Source of the DNA: Blattamonas nauphoetae
Lineage: Eukaryota > Preaxostyla > Oxymonadida
Direction of reading: 5' to 3'
NCBI GenBank assembly: GCA_033064195.1
Contig: JARBJD010000043.1
Location: forward strand, 186,001-250,000
Length of the DNA: 64,000 nucleotides
A program made the translations under genes and the position numbers. The notes under the pieces are model-generated. The model had not been told where the DNA came from, made no database searches, and saw only the letters and a program-made list of their open reading frames with translations. Below are positions 10,531 to 19,931 of this stretch, one piece after another (position 1 is the first letter of the stretch; every line of letters begins with the position of its first letter).

Positions 10531-10632
10531 AACAACAAAAGTTTAGATCTGCGTGTATCCATTTGGATCTGCGCGTATCCGGTTTTTTGGATCTGCGCGT
10601 AGCGAAAATCGGATCTGCGCCTATACTTAACC

Positions 10633-10641
10633 TGTTTTCAC
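10633..10641. repeat. 9-bp target-site duplication, right (TGTTTTCAC)
   Basis: Partner of 7301-7309. Confidence 0.85.
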
Positions 10642-10654
10642 CCTCTCTCGAATG

Positions 10655-10794
10655 TTATTCGCATTCTCGCAATGAGCTCTCAGTTGTTTGGATGTCGTCC
10701 ACGTCTCCCTTCTCATTCCGAACAGCCTCAGCCCGCTCTTCATCAATCTCTGCATCAACCGCATCTCTCCAGCCAACCTCCAGTCTGTTCCAAA
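10655..10794 (-). CDS. divergent small coiled-coil ORF next to copy C
   Basis: Conserved ~45-residue frame with NRLEVGWRDAVDAEI, EERAEAV and DVDDIQTTESSLRECE, ending at a TAA at 10655-10657. Related frames lie at 14822-14962 (minus) and 51275-51457 (plus), each divergent from the neighbouring SLVALV gene. The protein pattern is retained between copies although the DNA differs, which argues for past or present coding. No ATG can be fixed, so it is probably one exon of a longer gene. Product unknown. Confidence 0.4.
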
Positions 10795-10928
10795 CACCCA
10801 CAACAGCCCCGCAGGATGTCTCAGCCAGTCTGGCTCGATTGGACGACACAGCTGCTGCCCACGGATGGTCGATTGGACAGAGGTGATGCAAGCGATGAAT
10901 GTGTTCTGAATCACAAGATGACACAAAA

Positions 10929-10938
10929 TGGGCTGATC
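10929..10938 (+). promoter_or_regulatory. TGGGCTGATC box, copy C
   Basis: Lies 14 nt upstream of the ATG at 10953. Confidence 0.5.
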
Positions 10939-10952
10939 TGTCTCATTTTTCA

Positions 10953-12017
10953 ATGGAAGAGATAGCACGAGCAATACTCACATCCAACGATACCTTATCG
11001 AATGACTCACTGGGCTCACCTTCAATTATCGTGGTTAACAAAGAACCTTTCCTGTTTTTCGATGTGAACTCTAAAATGTCGTTTGATGCCAAAGCGACAA
11101 TTTACAGTTCGCTTGTTGCACTGGTGAAAGCTGAATACTCTTTTGACAACATCCTACAAGACAGAGCTGCCCAGTTCTTGAAGAGCCTCGTACCGATGTA
11201 TGACCACCACGATTCTGCAGCGAAACTCGTGACTGATCTCGTTCCCTCTTCAGCTGGACCATCTTCCGGCTTTGTTGCGAGCATTGTGACTCTGTTGTCA
11301 TCTCCCCACTCGACTGTAGTTGCAGCAGCGTTGTCATTCCTGTCCCAAACGACACTAATTGTAACCAAACTTACACTTCGACTTCATCTTGTGGAGTCTG
11401 ATCTCATCATCAAAGTGTTGGCTACTGTTCAACCTCAAACACTCCCAATTTCAGGAAATGAAGAGATATTCGACAATCTCAACTGGATCATCGATCTTTG
11501 CCTCGACGTCGAATCTCCATATTATCTTGAAAAGCTTGGCTTCACTGCTGAAATCGACAAATTGAACCATCATGAAATGATCTTTCAGAAGGTCGTTCTT
11601 CCATCGTCTCAATATGTGACGTTTCTGATCTCAAATCGGTCCGTCCTCTATGAAGCCTTATTTCGCTCTTTCATGTCTCTACTGGGCACACTGCTTGATA
11701 TAAGCCCATTTCATCGTCCAACATTGGAATTTGTTCTCGCATCTCCGATTACGATGACACTCTCAAGTTGCCCCTCGGTCGTAGAAAACGAGGATCGTCT
11801 CTGGACTACACTCGGCAACATCAACGATTCGCTCTTAAAATGGAAGAAAAATAGTCCAGAAGTTGCCCAATCTGGGAAACGGATGATACAAGCTCTGTTT
11901 TCGGAAGGCTTCGAAGACACACTCGAACAGATGATCAGAAAGAAGGATGGACGTTATGGATTAATTATTATTAACCATTGTCGCTCCATCTCGCAATTGC
12001 TGGGAGCGAATGTGTGA
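10953..12017 (+). CDS. SLVALV family protein, copy C
   Basis: 354 aa from the ATG at 10953; an earlier in-frame ATG at 10899 is less likely because 10953 has the family's box at the usual distance. Landmarks: EPFLFFDVNSKMSFDAKA, SLVALVKAEYSFDNILQDRA, LVPSSAGPSSGFVASIVTLL, HSTVVAAALSFLSQTT, VQPQTLPISGNEEIF, LNHHEMIFQKVVLPSSQYVT, HRPTLEFVLASPITM, SGKRMIQALFSEGFEDTLEQ and a final ISQLLGANV. Looks intact. Inferred soluble alpha-helical repeat protein, function unknown. It starts about 0.3 kb downstream of the MULE-like insertion, which sits in its upstream segment. Confidence 0.75.
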   Translation: MEEIARAILTSNDTLSNDSLGSPSIIVVNKEPFLFFDVNSKMSFDAKATIYSSLVALVKAEYSFDNILQDRAAQFLKSLVPMYDHHDSAAKLVTDLVPSSAGPSSGFVASIVTLLSSPHSTVVAAALSFLSQTTLIVTKLTLRLHLVESDLIIKVLATVQPQTLPISGNEEIFDNLNWIIDLCLDVESPYYLEKLGFTAEIDKLNHHEMIFQKVVLPSSQYVTFLISNRSVLYEALFRSFMSLLGTLLDISPFHRPTLEFVLASPITMTLSSCPSVVENEDRLWTTLGNINDSLLKWKKNSPEVAQSGKRMIQALFSEGFEDTLEQMIRKKDGRYGLIIINHCRSISQLLGANV

Positions 12018-12049
12018 ATGATGCTGAAGATTGAGCTCTCAAATGACAC

Positions 12050-12345
12050 ATCGAAGCCGCCTCTCTCAAAAGACTCTAACTCATTTCTACGGACTCTCCT
12101 CGGATGTTGGGAATGCTTTGATTGCTGGTGCCGACGAACAAATTCAATGATCGCCTCCAATCGTCCAGAAATGGTTTGCTCGTTTGGGTTGGTCGTTCTC
12201 AACGCGACTGTCTTTGACTGTCACATCGTCAACCGTCCTCTCTCCAAACAATCCCTTGCGTCCCTGAACGACACATTGTGACCACATTATCTTTCCCATT
12301 CTCGACTTTTGGATATCTCAGAAACACCTCTCGTCTCTCTCGTCG
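12050..12345 (+). repeat. conserved 3' tail of copy C
   Basis: Starts about 30 bp after the stop. Contains the shared blocks GGACTCTCCTCGGATGTTGG and CCAATCGTCCAGAAATGG. The antisense frame (GERTVDDVTVKDSRVEND, HFWTIGGD) is open but stops early at GGDH in this copy. Confidence 0.7.
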
Positions 12346-12870
12346 CAATGAGATGCACCACACTTTCACGCCATTCCACAGTCATCCACGCTTTGCTTGA
12401 GATCTATTCTACATTTTTAATCTTCTTCCATTTCCTCTATCAACTACGATTGATTTTTTCGTTTCTGTTCTCCTCAACATTTCTGATCCCTCATCATCAT
12501 CATTTTCTCTCAGCCTCCCACACTCTGATCAGTCCTTTTCCCTCGTTACAGTGTTTCCCCATTCTTCAAGTCGATAGGGCTCACTTCACAGCCACACTTT
12601 GTCACGTGTCAATTCTCTGCGAGTCGCTCGAAGTCTCGTTGTCTGTCAGCCCTCCTCAAACCGAAGGACGCCTCAAAAGAGCCAGAATGTGACCTGGCCA
12701 CCAGTCATCGTGTCAAGGCTGTCAAAAGCGAACGAGAACAAGATCAATCACTTCTTCGTCACGGACAGTGTGACCCGGATTCGTTTCCTTAGACATTGCA
12801 ATTTTCGGGACTTTTGATGTCTTTTCTCATTTTGAACCTTCGTTCTCCCAACACTTTTTTGAATAGAGTG
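12346..12870. other. intergenic, pyrimidine-rich
   Basis: T/C-rich on the + strand with no credible gene, RNA or repeat ends. Confidence 0.5.
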
Positions 12871-12875
12871 AGCAA

Positions 12876-12885
12876 TGGGATGATC
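12876..12885 (+). promoter_or_regulatory. TGGGATGATC box, copy D
   Basis: Exact consensus, 14 nt upstream of the ATG at 12900. Confidence 0.5.
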
Positions 12886-12899
12886 TGTCTGACTTTACA

Positions 12900-13970
12900 A
12901 TGGAAAATCAAAATGTTGCTTTGAACTCGATAATTGATGTCTGGTTGAGTCCATTGCAGGAATCCCAATCGTCTGTGAACACATTGTCCAATCCTTTCCT
13001 GAATTTCGACCGATACACAAGACAGTCGTTACAGGAGAAATCAGCCATTTACTGTTCATTTGTTGCACTGGTGAAAGCTGAATATCCATTTTGCAAAGCT
13101 CTTCAAGACAGAGCTGCCAGATTTTTGAAGAGCCTCGAACCAAAATGGAGCGATAAACCAGATTATGCAGACAAACTCGTGACTGGCATCGTTCCCTCTT
13201 CAAACGGATCACCTTCTGGCTTTGTTGGGAGCATTCTGACTCTCTTGTCATGTCCCCACTCGACTGTGGTTGCTTCATTTTTGTCTCTCCTTCGAGAAAC
13301 GATAAATGCAACCTCGCCGGCGATTCTATCAAATCTGGTGAAATCAGATCTCATCAGCAACGTGTTAGCAACAGTCCACCCTCACACACTGCCAATATCA
13401 GGAAATGAAACGTTATTCAACAAACTCGTCAAAATCGTCCTCAATTGCCTCAACCTCACAACCCCACCAACACTCAGTCAACTTTGCATCACTGCTGGAT
13501 TTGACAAATTCAACCATCGTGAAATGATCTTTCAGAAAGTTGTGATTCCGTCCTCTCATTTTGTGACATTTCTGATCTCAAATCGGCACGTCCTCAATGA
13601 AGACTTGCTCCGCTCCTTCATGTCTCTATTGACAACACTCCTTGAACTAAGTCCATATCATCGTCCAACACTGGAGTTCGTCATTGCATCTCCGATTGTG
13701 ATGACAAACGCAAGTTCTCTCTCGTTCGTCGAAGATGTTCAATATATCTCAACTACTCTCTACAACATCAAAAGTTCGCTGTCTGAATGGAAGAAAGAAG
13801 GTCCAGAAGTGGTCCAATCTGGGAAACGGACAATGCAAGCACTGTTTTCAGAAGGCTTCGAAGACACACTCGAACAGATGATGAGGAGCGAAAAGAGCGA
13901 ATATTACGGTCTCAGTGTTTATTCTTCTTGTCGCTCGATCTCGGAATTGCTGGGATCAAATCTGCTGTGA
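12900..13970 (+). CDS. SLVALV family protein, copy D
   Basis: 356 aa, intact. Landmarks: NPFLNFDRYTRQSLQEKS, SFVALVKAEYPFCKALQDRA, LEPKWSDKPDYADKLVTG, HSTVVASFLSLLRET, VHPHTLPISGNETLF, FNHREMIFQKVVIPSSHFVT, HRPTLEFVIASPIVM, SGKRTMQALFSEGFEDTLEQ and ISELLGSNLL. A stop (TAG) lies in frame just upstream of the box, so the ATG at 12900 is the natural start unless an upstream exon exists. Function unknown. Confidence 0.78.
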   Translation: MENQNVALNSIIDVWLSPLQESQSSVNTLSNPFLNFDRYTRQSLQEKSAIYCSFVALVKAEYPFCKALQDRAARFLKSLEPKWSDKPDYADKLVTGIVPSSNGSPSGFVGSILTLLSCPHSTVVASFLSLLRETINATSPAILSNLVKSDLISNVLATVHPHTLPISGNETLFNKLVKIVLNCLNLTTPPTLSQLCITAGFDKFNHREMIFQKVVIPSSHFVTFLISNRHVLNEDLLRSFMSLLTTLLELSPYHRPTLEFVIASPIVMTNASSLSFVEDVQYISTTLYNIKSSLSEWKKEGPEVVQSGKRTMQALFSEGFEDTLEQMMRSEKSEYYGLSVYSSCRSISELLGSNLL

Positions 13971-14019
13971 CTGTAGCCTGTTGCCTCTGAAATGACGCAT
14001 CGAAACTGCCTTTCTCACA

Positions 14020-14325
14020 TGACTCCAACTCATTTCTGCGGACTCTCCTCGGATGTTGGGAATGCGCTGATTGCTGGTGCAGATGAACAGATTCTGTAAT
14101 CACCTCCAATCGTCCAGAAATGGCTCGCTCTTTCGGATTCGTAGTTCTCAACGCGGCTGTCTTTGACAGCCACATCGTCAACCGTCCTCTCTCCAAACAA
14201 TTCCTTGCGTCCCTGATCGATGCATTGTGACCAGATTATCTTTCCCATTCTCGACTTTTGGACGTCTCCAAAACACATTTCGTTTATCTCGTCGAAGTGA
14301 GATGAATCCCACATTTCAGCCATTC
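14020..14325 (+). repeat. conserved 3' tail of copy D with antisense ORF
   Basis: Antisense frame 14323-14030 is fully open for 97 codons: SHFDEINEMCFGDVQKSR, GERTVDDVAVKDSRVEN, HFWTIGG and a terminal PTSEESPQK. It converges on copy D. Whether it is translated is unknown. Confidence 0.7.
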
Positions 14326-14808
14326 CACAACAATCTACGATTTATTTGAGGTGTGTTTTCTTCTTTTTGAGATTACTGATTTGTGCCATCCACACATTGT
14401 TCTGCTTTCCATTGTCACGCTCCATCTGTCAATCCAATCCTTCTCTCCCTTTGTTGTCTCTCCAAACCACATTTCAGTATCTCTGGATGTAATTGACGCC
14501 AATATCAAACCGACAAGCGTTTGATTCATGTTTTAACACGAGGAACCCAAACTCGAAACCAAACACACTCGAATCGCCTCTCCTCGTCCTCCAAAATTGA
14601 ACAATGATTCCACAGCACACTCCCTGGACGCTTCTCTTTTTCTCAAATGTGTTTGTGTTCCCCCCATCACACTCCATCCTTCTTCTCTTCTCTCCTTCTC
14701 ACTCTCCCCTCTCACTCCCAGATTCTGCTAGTCTAGCCTCTGAAATGTCGTCCATCACACCCTTCGACGGTTCCTCTGCCGCCGATCTGTTCTGTGGAGT
14801 GTTTTCAC
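14320..14808 (+). repeat. segmental duplication, copy 2 (partner 6370-7309)
   Basis: Uninterrupted counterpart of 6370-7309. It lacks both the ~450-bp MITE and the 3.3-kb MULE-like element, so it shows the pre-insertion state. Confidence 0.8.
14800..14808. other. empty target site (TGTTTTCAC) of the MULE-like element
   Basis: Single TGTTTTCAC between the same flanks (GTGGAG and CCTCTCTCG) that border the inserted element at 7301 and 10641. Confidence 0.85.
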
Positions 14809-14821
14809 CCTCTCTCGAATG

Positions 14822-14962
14822 TTATTCGCATTCTCGCAATGAGCTCTCCGCTGTTCGGATGTCGTCCACATCTCACTCCTCCTTCCGAGCAGCCTCAGCC
14901 CGCTTTTCAGCAATCTCTGCATCAACCGCATCTCTCCAGCCAGCCTCCAGCCTGTTCCCAAC
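14822..14962 (-). CDS. divergent small coiled-coil ORF next to copy E (interrupted)
   Basis: Same module as 10655-10794: GNRLEAGWRDAVDAEI, AEKRAEAARKEE, then one in-frame TGA, then DVDDIRTAESSLRECE and TAA. The stop splits an otherwise conserved peptide, so this copy is either broken or spliced here. Confidence 0.35.
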
Positions 14963-15153
14963 ACACACAATCCGACACACACAACTGCACTTCGCCTGAT
15001 TGTTGTCAGTCAGCCCATCAAAGATGTCATCCTCAGCAACCACCGCTGCAGGATGTCTCAGCAAGTCTGGCTCGATTGGTCGACAGAGGCGATGCAGGCG
15101 ATGAATCAGTCCAGAATGACAATTGACAAACAGCAGTCCCGAAATGTTCTCTT

Positions 15154-15262
15154 TCAGATTGCGTGCTCCATCGCAGAATGACGAAGGAGTCGTTGATCAA
15201 CGTGCTCACAGGCTCCGTGCCCAACTGTGACCTCCTGTCGCTCAATAAGATGTGCAAGCAGG
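15154..15262 (+). CDS. possible orphan exon upstream of copy E
   Basis: Bounded by an acceptor-like TTCTCTTTCAG ending at 15153 and a donor-like CAG|GTGAAA at 15263. One frame is open throughout and reads VLHRRMTKESLINVLTGS then VPNCDLLSLNKMCKQ. It is absent upstream of copy C, where the flanks join directly. It could be an exon of a host gene into which the SLVALV cassette was placed; family not recognised. Confidence 0.3.
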
Positions 15263-15375
15263 TGAAAATCGATAATGGTGATTGATTTCATTCTTCTCTT
15301 TATCTTCATCACATTGGATGGAACTATTCATATTTTGCGCATTCTGTTCATTCTGAATCACAAAATGACACTAAA

Positions 15376-15385
15376 TGGGCTGATC
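15376..15385 (+). promoter_or_regulatory. TGGGCTGATC box, copy E
   Basis: 14 nt upstream of the ATG at 15400. Confidence 0.5.
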
Positions 15386-15399
15386 TGTCTCATTTTTCA

Positions 15400-16581
15400 A
15401 TGGAAGAGATAACACTTGCTATACACACATCCCTTGATGCCGATCTGAATCATTCACATGAATCTCATTCAGCTGTGGAACAATTGCAAGAACTATTCCT
15501 GAATTTCGCTGTAAACTCAAAATTGTCATTTGAGGACAAATCAGCTATTTACAATTCCCTTGTTGTTCTCGTGAAAGCTGAATACCCGTTTGACAACATC
15601 CTTCAGGACAAAGCAGTCCAGTTCTTGAAGAATCTCGAACCCGGGTTTGGCGACGAAACTCTCTCAGATAAACTCGTCACAGACCTCGTTCCTTCTTTCG
15701 ACGGATCACATTCTGGCTTTGTTGAGGGCATTCTCACTCTTTTATCATCTCGCCACTCGACTGTGATTGCTGCATCGTTGTCATTCCTTCATAAAACTAC
15801 CTTGCATTCGTCACCTTCAATTCGACGTCATCTTGTGGAATCAGATCTCATCAACAACATATTAGATACTGTTCAACCTCACACACTGCCAATTTGTGGA
15901 AATGAAACGATCATCATCAATCTATTCAGAATCATCGATTCATTCATCTATCTCACATCTCCACGATCTCTCAATGACCTTGACATCACTGATGCAGTCG
16001 ACACATTTAAACGTCGTGAAATGATCTTTCAGAAGGTCTTGCTCCCATCGTCTCAATTTGTGACATTTCTGATCTCAAATCGACACATCCTCAATGGAGA
16101 ATTTTTTCCCTCTTTTATGATTCTATTGGGCAAACTCATTAAAATAAGCCCATTTCATCCCCCGACATTGGAATTTGTCTTCACATCTCCGATTGTGATG
16201 GCATTGTCAAGTTGTATATCGATCGTCGAAAATGATGATGATATCTGGAATACTCTCATCACCATCAAACACTTGCTGAAAGAATGGAAGGAAGAAAGTG
16301 CAGAAGTGGTCCAATGTGGAAAACGGATGATGCAAGCGCTGATTTCGGATGGCTTCGCAGACGCGCTCGAACAGAAGCTGAGAAACGAAAGGAGCGGAGT
16401 TCATTACAGCCGTGTTGATAATATTTGTCTCTCTCTCACAAAAGCTGAGATTATCTGTCGAATCACCCAGAATTATGAGATTCCGTTTGACTTATCCAAA
16501 CAGCTTCTCTCGAATGACTCCATCTCATTTCTGCGGACTCTCCTCGGATGTTGGGAATGCGTTGATTGCTGGTGCAGATGA
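15400..16581 (+). CDS. SLVALV family protein, copy E (C-terminus altered)
   Basis: 393 aa. Landmarks: ELFLNFAVNSKLSFEDKS, SLVVLVKAEYPFDNILQDKA, HSTVIAASLSFLHKTT, VQPHTLPICGNETII, FKRREMIFQKVLLPSSQFVT, HPPTLEFVFTSPIVM and CGKRMMQALISDGFADALEQ. The usual last segment (SISKLLGxNV) is lost: after ICLSL the frame runs on for about 45 codons into the conserved tail and ends FLRTLLGCWECVDCWCR. The extra end is therefore translated tail sequence rather than an ancestral domain. Function unknown. Confidence 0.7.
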   Translation: MEEITLAIHTSLDADLNHSHESHSAVEQLQELFLNFAVNSKLSFEDKSAIYNSLVVLVKAEYPFDNILQDKAVQFLKNLEPGFGDETLSDKLVTDLVPSFDGSHSGFVEGILTLLSSRHSTVIAASLSFLHKTTLHSSPSIRRHLVESDLINNILDTVQPHTLPICGNETIIINLFRIIDSFIYLTSPRSLNDLDITDAVDTFKRREMIFQKVLLPSSQFVTFLISNRHILNGEFFPSFMILLGKLIKISPFHPPTLEFVFTSPIVMALSSCISIVENDDDIWNTLITIKHLLKEWKEESAEVVQCGKRMMQALISDGFADALEQKLRNERSGVHYSRVDNICLSLTKAEIICRITQNYEIPFDLSKQLLSNDSISFLRTLLGCWECVDCWCR

Positions 16582-16815
16582 ACAGATTCTGGGATCGCCT
16601 CCAATCGTCCAGAAATGGTTTGCTCTTTTGGGTTCGTCATTCTCAACGCGGTTGTCTTTGACTGTCACCTCGTCAACAGTCGTCTCTCCAAACAATTCCC
16701 TGCGTCCCTGAACGGCACATTGTGACCAGATTATCTTTCCCAATCTCGACTTTTGGACCATCTCAGAAACAAATCTCGATTCTCTCGTCGAAATGGGATG
16801 AACCCCACATTCCCG
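16510..16815 (+). repeat. conserved 3' tail of copy E with antisense ORF
   Basis: Overlaps the last codons of copy E. The antisense frame 16830-16525 (101 codons) is open: MVQKSRLGKIIWSQC, GETTVDEVTVKDNRVEND, HFWTIGGDPRICSSAPAIN, PTSEESPQK. Confidence 0.7.
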
Positions 16816-16829
16816 CCATTCCTTGGCCA

Positions 16830-17251
16830 CCCACAGCTGGTTTTCTAATCATCTCGCCAGTTGACCCTCCTCTCACTCATTATTCTCGTTCCTGAAACCG
16901 CGCCACAAAAGCCATCCGAGATCAACGAATCCGAGCAACTTCTGATCATCCTGTTGGCTTACACAATATTTTCTCTGCATGTTTCATCTTTGGAGATGGA
17001 ATATCTTATTGCGCAACTGGTTCCTGCCGTTAAACAGCAATCTCAAGTCAGGAAGCGAAAAGGAGAGTCAGTAGGTCCAAAAAACCAGCTCTGATTTCGA
17101 ATATGCAAATGGTCCAAGTTGATTTGTCAATGACGGGAAAAGAAGGATCAGAGAAAACCTCGAAGCGCTGTTCCGATTTCGCTTTTGGATGTTCGAATGA
17201 TCGCCCGATTTCCCGCCCTTTGGAGTGTTCATGCGTTGAATTGTTTTTCAG
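16830..17251 (+). repeat. outer 3' segment of the SLVALV cassette (partner 42494-42905, inverted)
   Basis: Matches 42905-42494 on the opposite strand, including the blocks TGATCGCCCGATTTC and CATGCGTTGAATTG. Homology ends exactly at TTTTTCAG (17251), after which the two loci are unrelated. Confidence 0.65.
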
Positions 17252-17895
17252 GAGGAAAGAAGCGGAGCGAAAGAGTGCAGAAGAGGAAAGAATGAAAGAA
17301 GCTGAATCTCGTCGATTGCAACGCCAAGTCGAAAAGCGAGTGCATCTTGAGCGGAAACGGGAACTTGAACGAAAGAAGCAGGAAGAAGACGAAGAACGAG
17401 GAAATGCGGAACAACGAGTGATGTGGGTGAGAGGGGATGTCGGAGTGCTGAAGAAACAGAATGGAAGGGATGGACACATTTTGGGACAGAAGGAAGTGGA
17501 GAGGAGGGAAGGGGACGAGAGAAAGAAAAGAAGGAGAGAGAAGAAGAAGTGGATGGGGAGAGTTCGTCTTTCTTGTCAACACCGTCAACTCCAATCCACA
17601 GCCAACCCCTCTCGTCACTCGCATTCTGTTCACTCCCACCGCTTCCTCATCCAACCCTCGCTCCTCGCAACGTGTGTCGCTGTCAGCAGAACGACTTCAT
17701 GACACACAAACACACCACACACAACACGACGCTGAGCTGGACGATCTTGTGACTGGCGTGGAGCCGCTCCTTCCGATTGATTGTCCGCAAAAGATGGAGC
17801 GGATGGACCGATCACAACGGCCACTGCTGTTCCACTCGAAGGAATTTCGTGATTTGGTGAACTTGGAGCTTCGGAAGAGGATTGATAATGAATGA
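17252..17895 (+). CDS. charged coiled-coil exon(s), partial gene
   Basis: Directly after the acceptor-like TTTTTCAG the frame opens with RKEAERKSAEEERMKEAE and continues as Lys/Glu/Arg-rich coiled coil to about 17570. A second frame then carries plausible coding sequence (TRILFTPTASSSNPRSSQ, AELDDLVTGVEPLLPIDC, FHSKEFRDLVNLELRKRI) to a TGA at 17893-17895. The frames differ, so an unplaced intron or an indel lies between, near 17560. Possibly the 3' end of the gene whose upstream exon is at 15154-15262. Family not recognised. Confidence 0.4.
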
Positions 17896-18006
17896 GGTGA
17901 GCTTTCGTTGTACTTCTCTCTTTATTTGTCTTCATTTCTGATTGCTCATAAATATTACTCGATAGTTTACATTCCGATACTGATCTTGTCGATGAACACG
18001 GAAAAA

Positions 18007-18016
18007 TGGGATGATC
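18007..18016 (+). promoter_or_regulatory. TGGGATGATC box, copy F
   Basis: Exact consensus, 14 nt upstream of the ATG at 18031. Confidence 0.5.
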
Positions 18017-18030
18017 AAATCCTCTCTAAA

Positions 18031-19113
18031 ATGGAGAACGATATAGAAACTTTGACCACCACCAGTGAGACCTATTTGAATAGCTTACCCAACATACATT
18101 CAACTGTGGAACCATTGCAAGAATCATTCCTGAATTTCGATGTAAACTCAAAATCTTCGTTTGAGGACAAATCAACCATTTATTGTTCACTTGTCACCCT
18201 TGTGAATGCTGATTACCCTTTTGACAACATCCTTCAAGACAGAGCTGCCCGGTTCTCGAAGAACCTCGAACCGCGCTTTGGCGACCACGATCATGCGGCG
18301 AAACTCGTGACTGACCTCGTTCCCTCTTCGACTGGACCATCTTCCGGCTTTGTTGCGAGCATTGTGACTCTTTTATCATCTCCTCACTCGACTGTGGTTG
18401 CAGCAGCGTTGTCATTCCTGTCCAAAACCAATCGAGTTTTGTCAAAACTTCCACTTCGACTTCATCTTGTGGAATCAGATATTGTCACCAAAGTCTTAGC
18501 AACAGTCCAACCTCACACACTGACAATTTGTGGAAATAAAGCGATATTCGACAATCTCAACAATGTCATCGCCAACTGCCTCTACCTCGCATCTCCATCG
18601 TCTCTTGGGGAACTCGGGAAGATTGCAGCAGTCGACTCATTCAACCATCGTGAAATGATCTTTCAGAAAGTTGTCCTTCCATCGTCACAATTTGTGACAT
18701 TTCTGATCTCAAATCGGCGCACCCTCAGTGGAGATTTATTACATTCCTTCATGTCTCTTTTGGGCGCATTCCTTGGAATATGCCCATATCATCATCCAAC
18801 ATTGGAGTTTGTTCTCGCATCACCGATTGCGATGGCATTTTCGAGTTGTCTCACGCACGTCGAAGACAAGCATTGTCTCTGGGTTACCCACTTCAACATC
18901 AACTTTTCCCTCAACCTTTGGACGACAGAAGGCCCTGAAGTTGCCCAATCTGCGAAACGGATGATGCAAGCTCTGATTTCGGAATGCTCCGAAGACACAC
19001 TCGAACAGACGCTGAGGAACGAAAAGAGAGGAATCTATGGCATCCATGTTGATAATATTTGTCTCTCTCTCTCAAAATTGCTGGGACTGAATGTGGAATT
19101 CACTGAATGGTGA
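18031..19113 (+). CDS. SLVALV family protein, copy F
   Basis: 360 aa from the ATG at 18031, chosen by box spacing; an in-frame ATG at 17992 would add 13 residues. Landmarks: ESFLNFDVNSKSSFEDKS, SLVTLVNADYPFDNILQDRA, LVPSSTGPSSGFVASIVTLL, HSTVVAAALSFLSKTN, VQPHTLTICGNKAIF, FNHREMIFQKVVLPSSQFVT, HHPTLEFVLASPIAM, SAKRMMQALISECSEDTLEQ and LSKLLGLNVEFTEW. Intact. It shares the stretch LVPSS-GPSSGFVASIVTLL with copy C, so these two are close relatives. Function unknown. Confidence 0.77.
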   Translation: MENDIETLTTTSETYLNSLPNIHSTVEPLQESFLNFDVNSKSSFEDKSTIYCSLVTLVNADYPFDNILQDRAARFSKNLEPRFGDHDHAAKLVTDLVPSSTGPSSGFVASIVTLLSSPHSTVVAAALSFLSKTNRVLSKLPLRLHLVESDIVTKVLATVQPHTLTICGNKAIFDNLNNVIANCLYLASPSSLGELGKIAAVDSFNHREMIFQKVVLPSSQFVTFLISNRRTLSGDLLHSFMSLLGAFLGICPYHHPTLEFVLASPIAMAFSSCLTHVEDKHCLWVTHFNINFSLNLWTTEGPEVAQSAKRMMQALISECSEDTLEQTLRNEKRGIYGIHVDNICLSLSKLLGLNVEFTEW

Positions 19114-19139
19114 GATCTCGGATGAAGCGTCGAATCCAA

Positions 19140-19445
19140 CTCTCTCGAAAGACTCCAACTCATTTCTGGGGACCCTCCTCGGATGTTGGGAATGCGCTGA
19201 TTGCTGGTGCAGATGAACAGATTCTGTCATTATCTCCAATCGTCCAGAAACGGTCTGCTCTTTTGGGTTGGTCGTTCTCAACGCGGCTGTCTTTGACTGT
19301 CACATCGTCAACCGTCCTCACTCCCAACAATTCCTTGCGTCCCTGACCGATGCATTGTGGCCAGATTATCTTTCCCAATCTCGACATTTGGACCATCACA
19401 GAAACACTTCTCGTTTATCTCGTCAAAATGGGATACACTCCACTT
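19140..19445 (+). repeat. conserved 3' tail of copy F with antisense ORF
   Basis: Antisense frame 19399-19160 (79 codons) is open: MSRLGKIIWPQC, GVRTVDDVTVKDSRVEND, RFWTIGDNDRICSSAPAIS, PTSEEGPQK. Confidence 0.7.
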
Positions 19446-19931
19446 TCCTGCCATTTCACAGCCACCCACAATCTGCTTGAGGTGTTTTCTCTTTTTTTAT
19501 AATTTCGGGAGGGATCACGTACAGTAGTTGGACAATTTTGATAATTTGGAAACTTTGGTGATCCCATGCGCGTTCTGAAGCCGATTGATGTCCATTCTCA
19601 ACAGCAACTTCCTTCCACAAAGTCGAGTCCTCCCATCCACCAACTACTTCCCATCTCGTCATCAGCACGCTCTATCCAACAAACATCTGATTGAGGGACC
19701 AATTCGGTAGGTCTGACAGTCCAACACATATTCCGGCGTGGGATCAACAGCTGATGGTCTGTCGTTCTCACAGAGAACTCTCAACATCGCGACGAATGGA
19801 AGGATCGTACTGTGACATGACATGATTTGGAGCTGGAGAAAAGGTTCGCATTTTGTTTGTCTTTTTTCCGGCATTTTCCAATTTCCCAAAATTGTCCAAC
19901 AATTGTATGACCACAGCGTCATCTCCGACAT
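19446..19931. other. intergenic
   Basis: Begins with the frayed end of the copy F tail (TGCTTGAGGTGTTTTC). No gene is seen; it may contain 5' exons of the RhoGAP-like gene that follows. Confidence 0.4.

Larger units (their letters stand above)
7310..10632. mobile_element. 3.3-kb terminal-inverted-repeat element with 9-bp TSD (MULE-like, apparently non-autonomous)
   Basis: Left end GGTTAAGTATAGGCGCAGAT, right end its reverse complement. Both ends continue with about four spaced copies of a GCGCAGATCC subrepeat (7321-7400 and 10545-10622). Perfect 9-bp direct repeats TGTTTTCAC flank it, and the same flanking DNA without the element is at 14780-14830. A 9-bp duplication with subrepeat-bearing ends is typical of Mutator-like elements; that assignment is inference because no MULE transposase is visible. 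The interior holds an uncharacterised 187-codon frame (8125-8688) and a second transposon (9203-10530). Confidence 0.75.
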
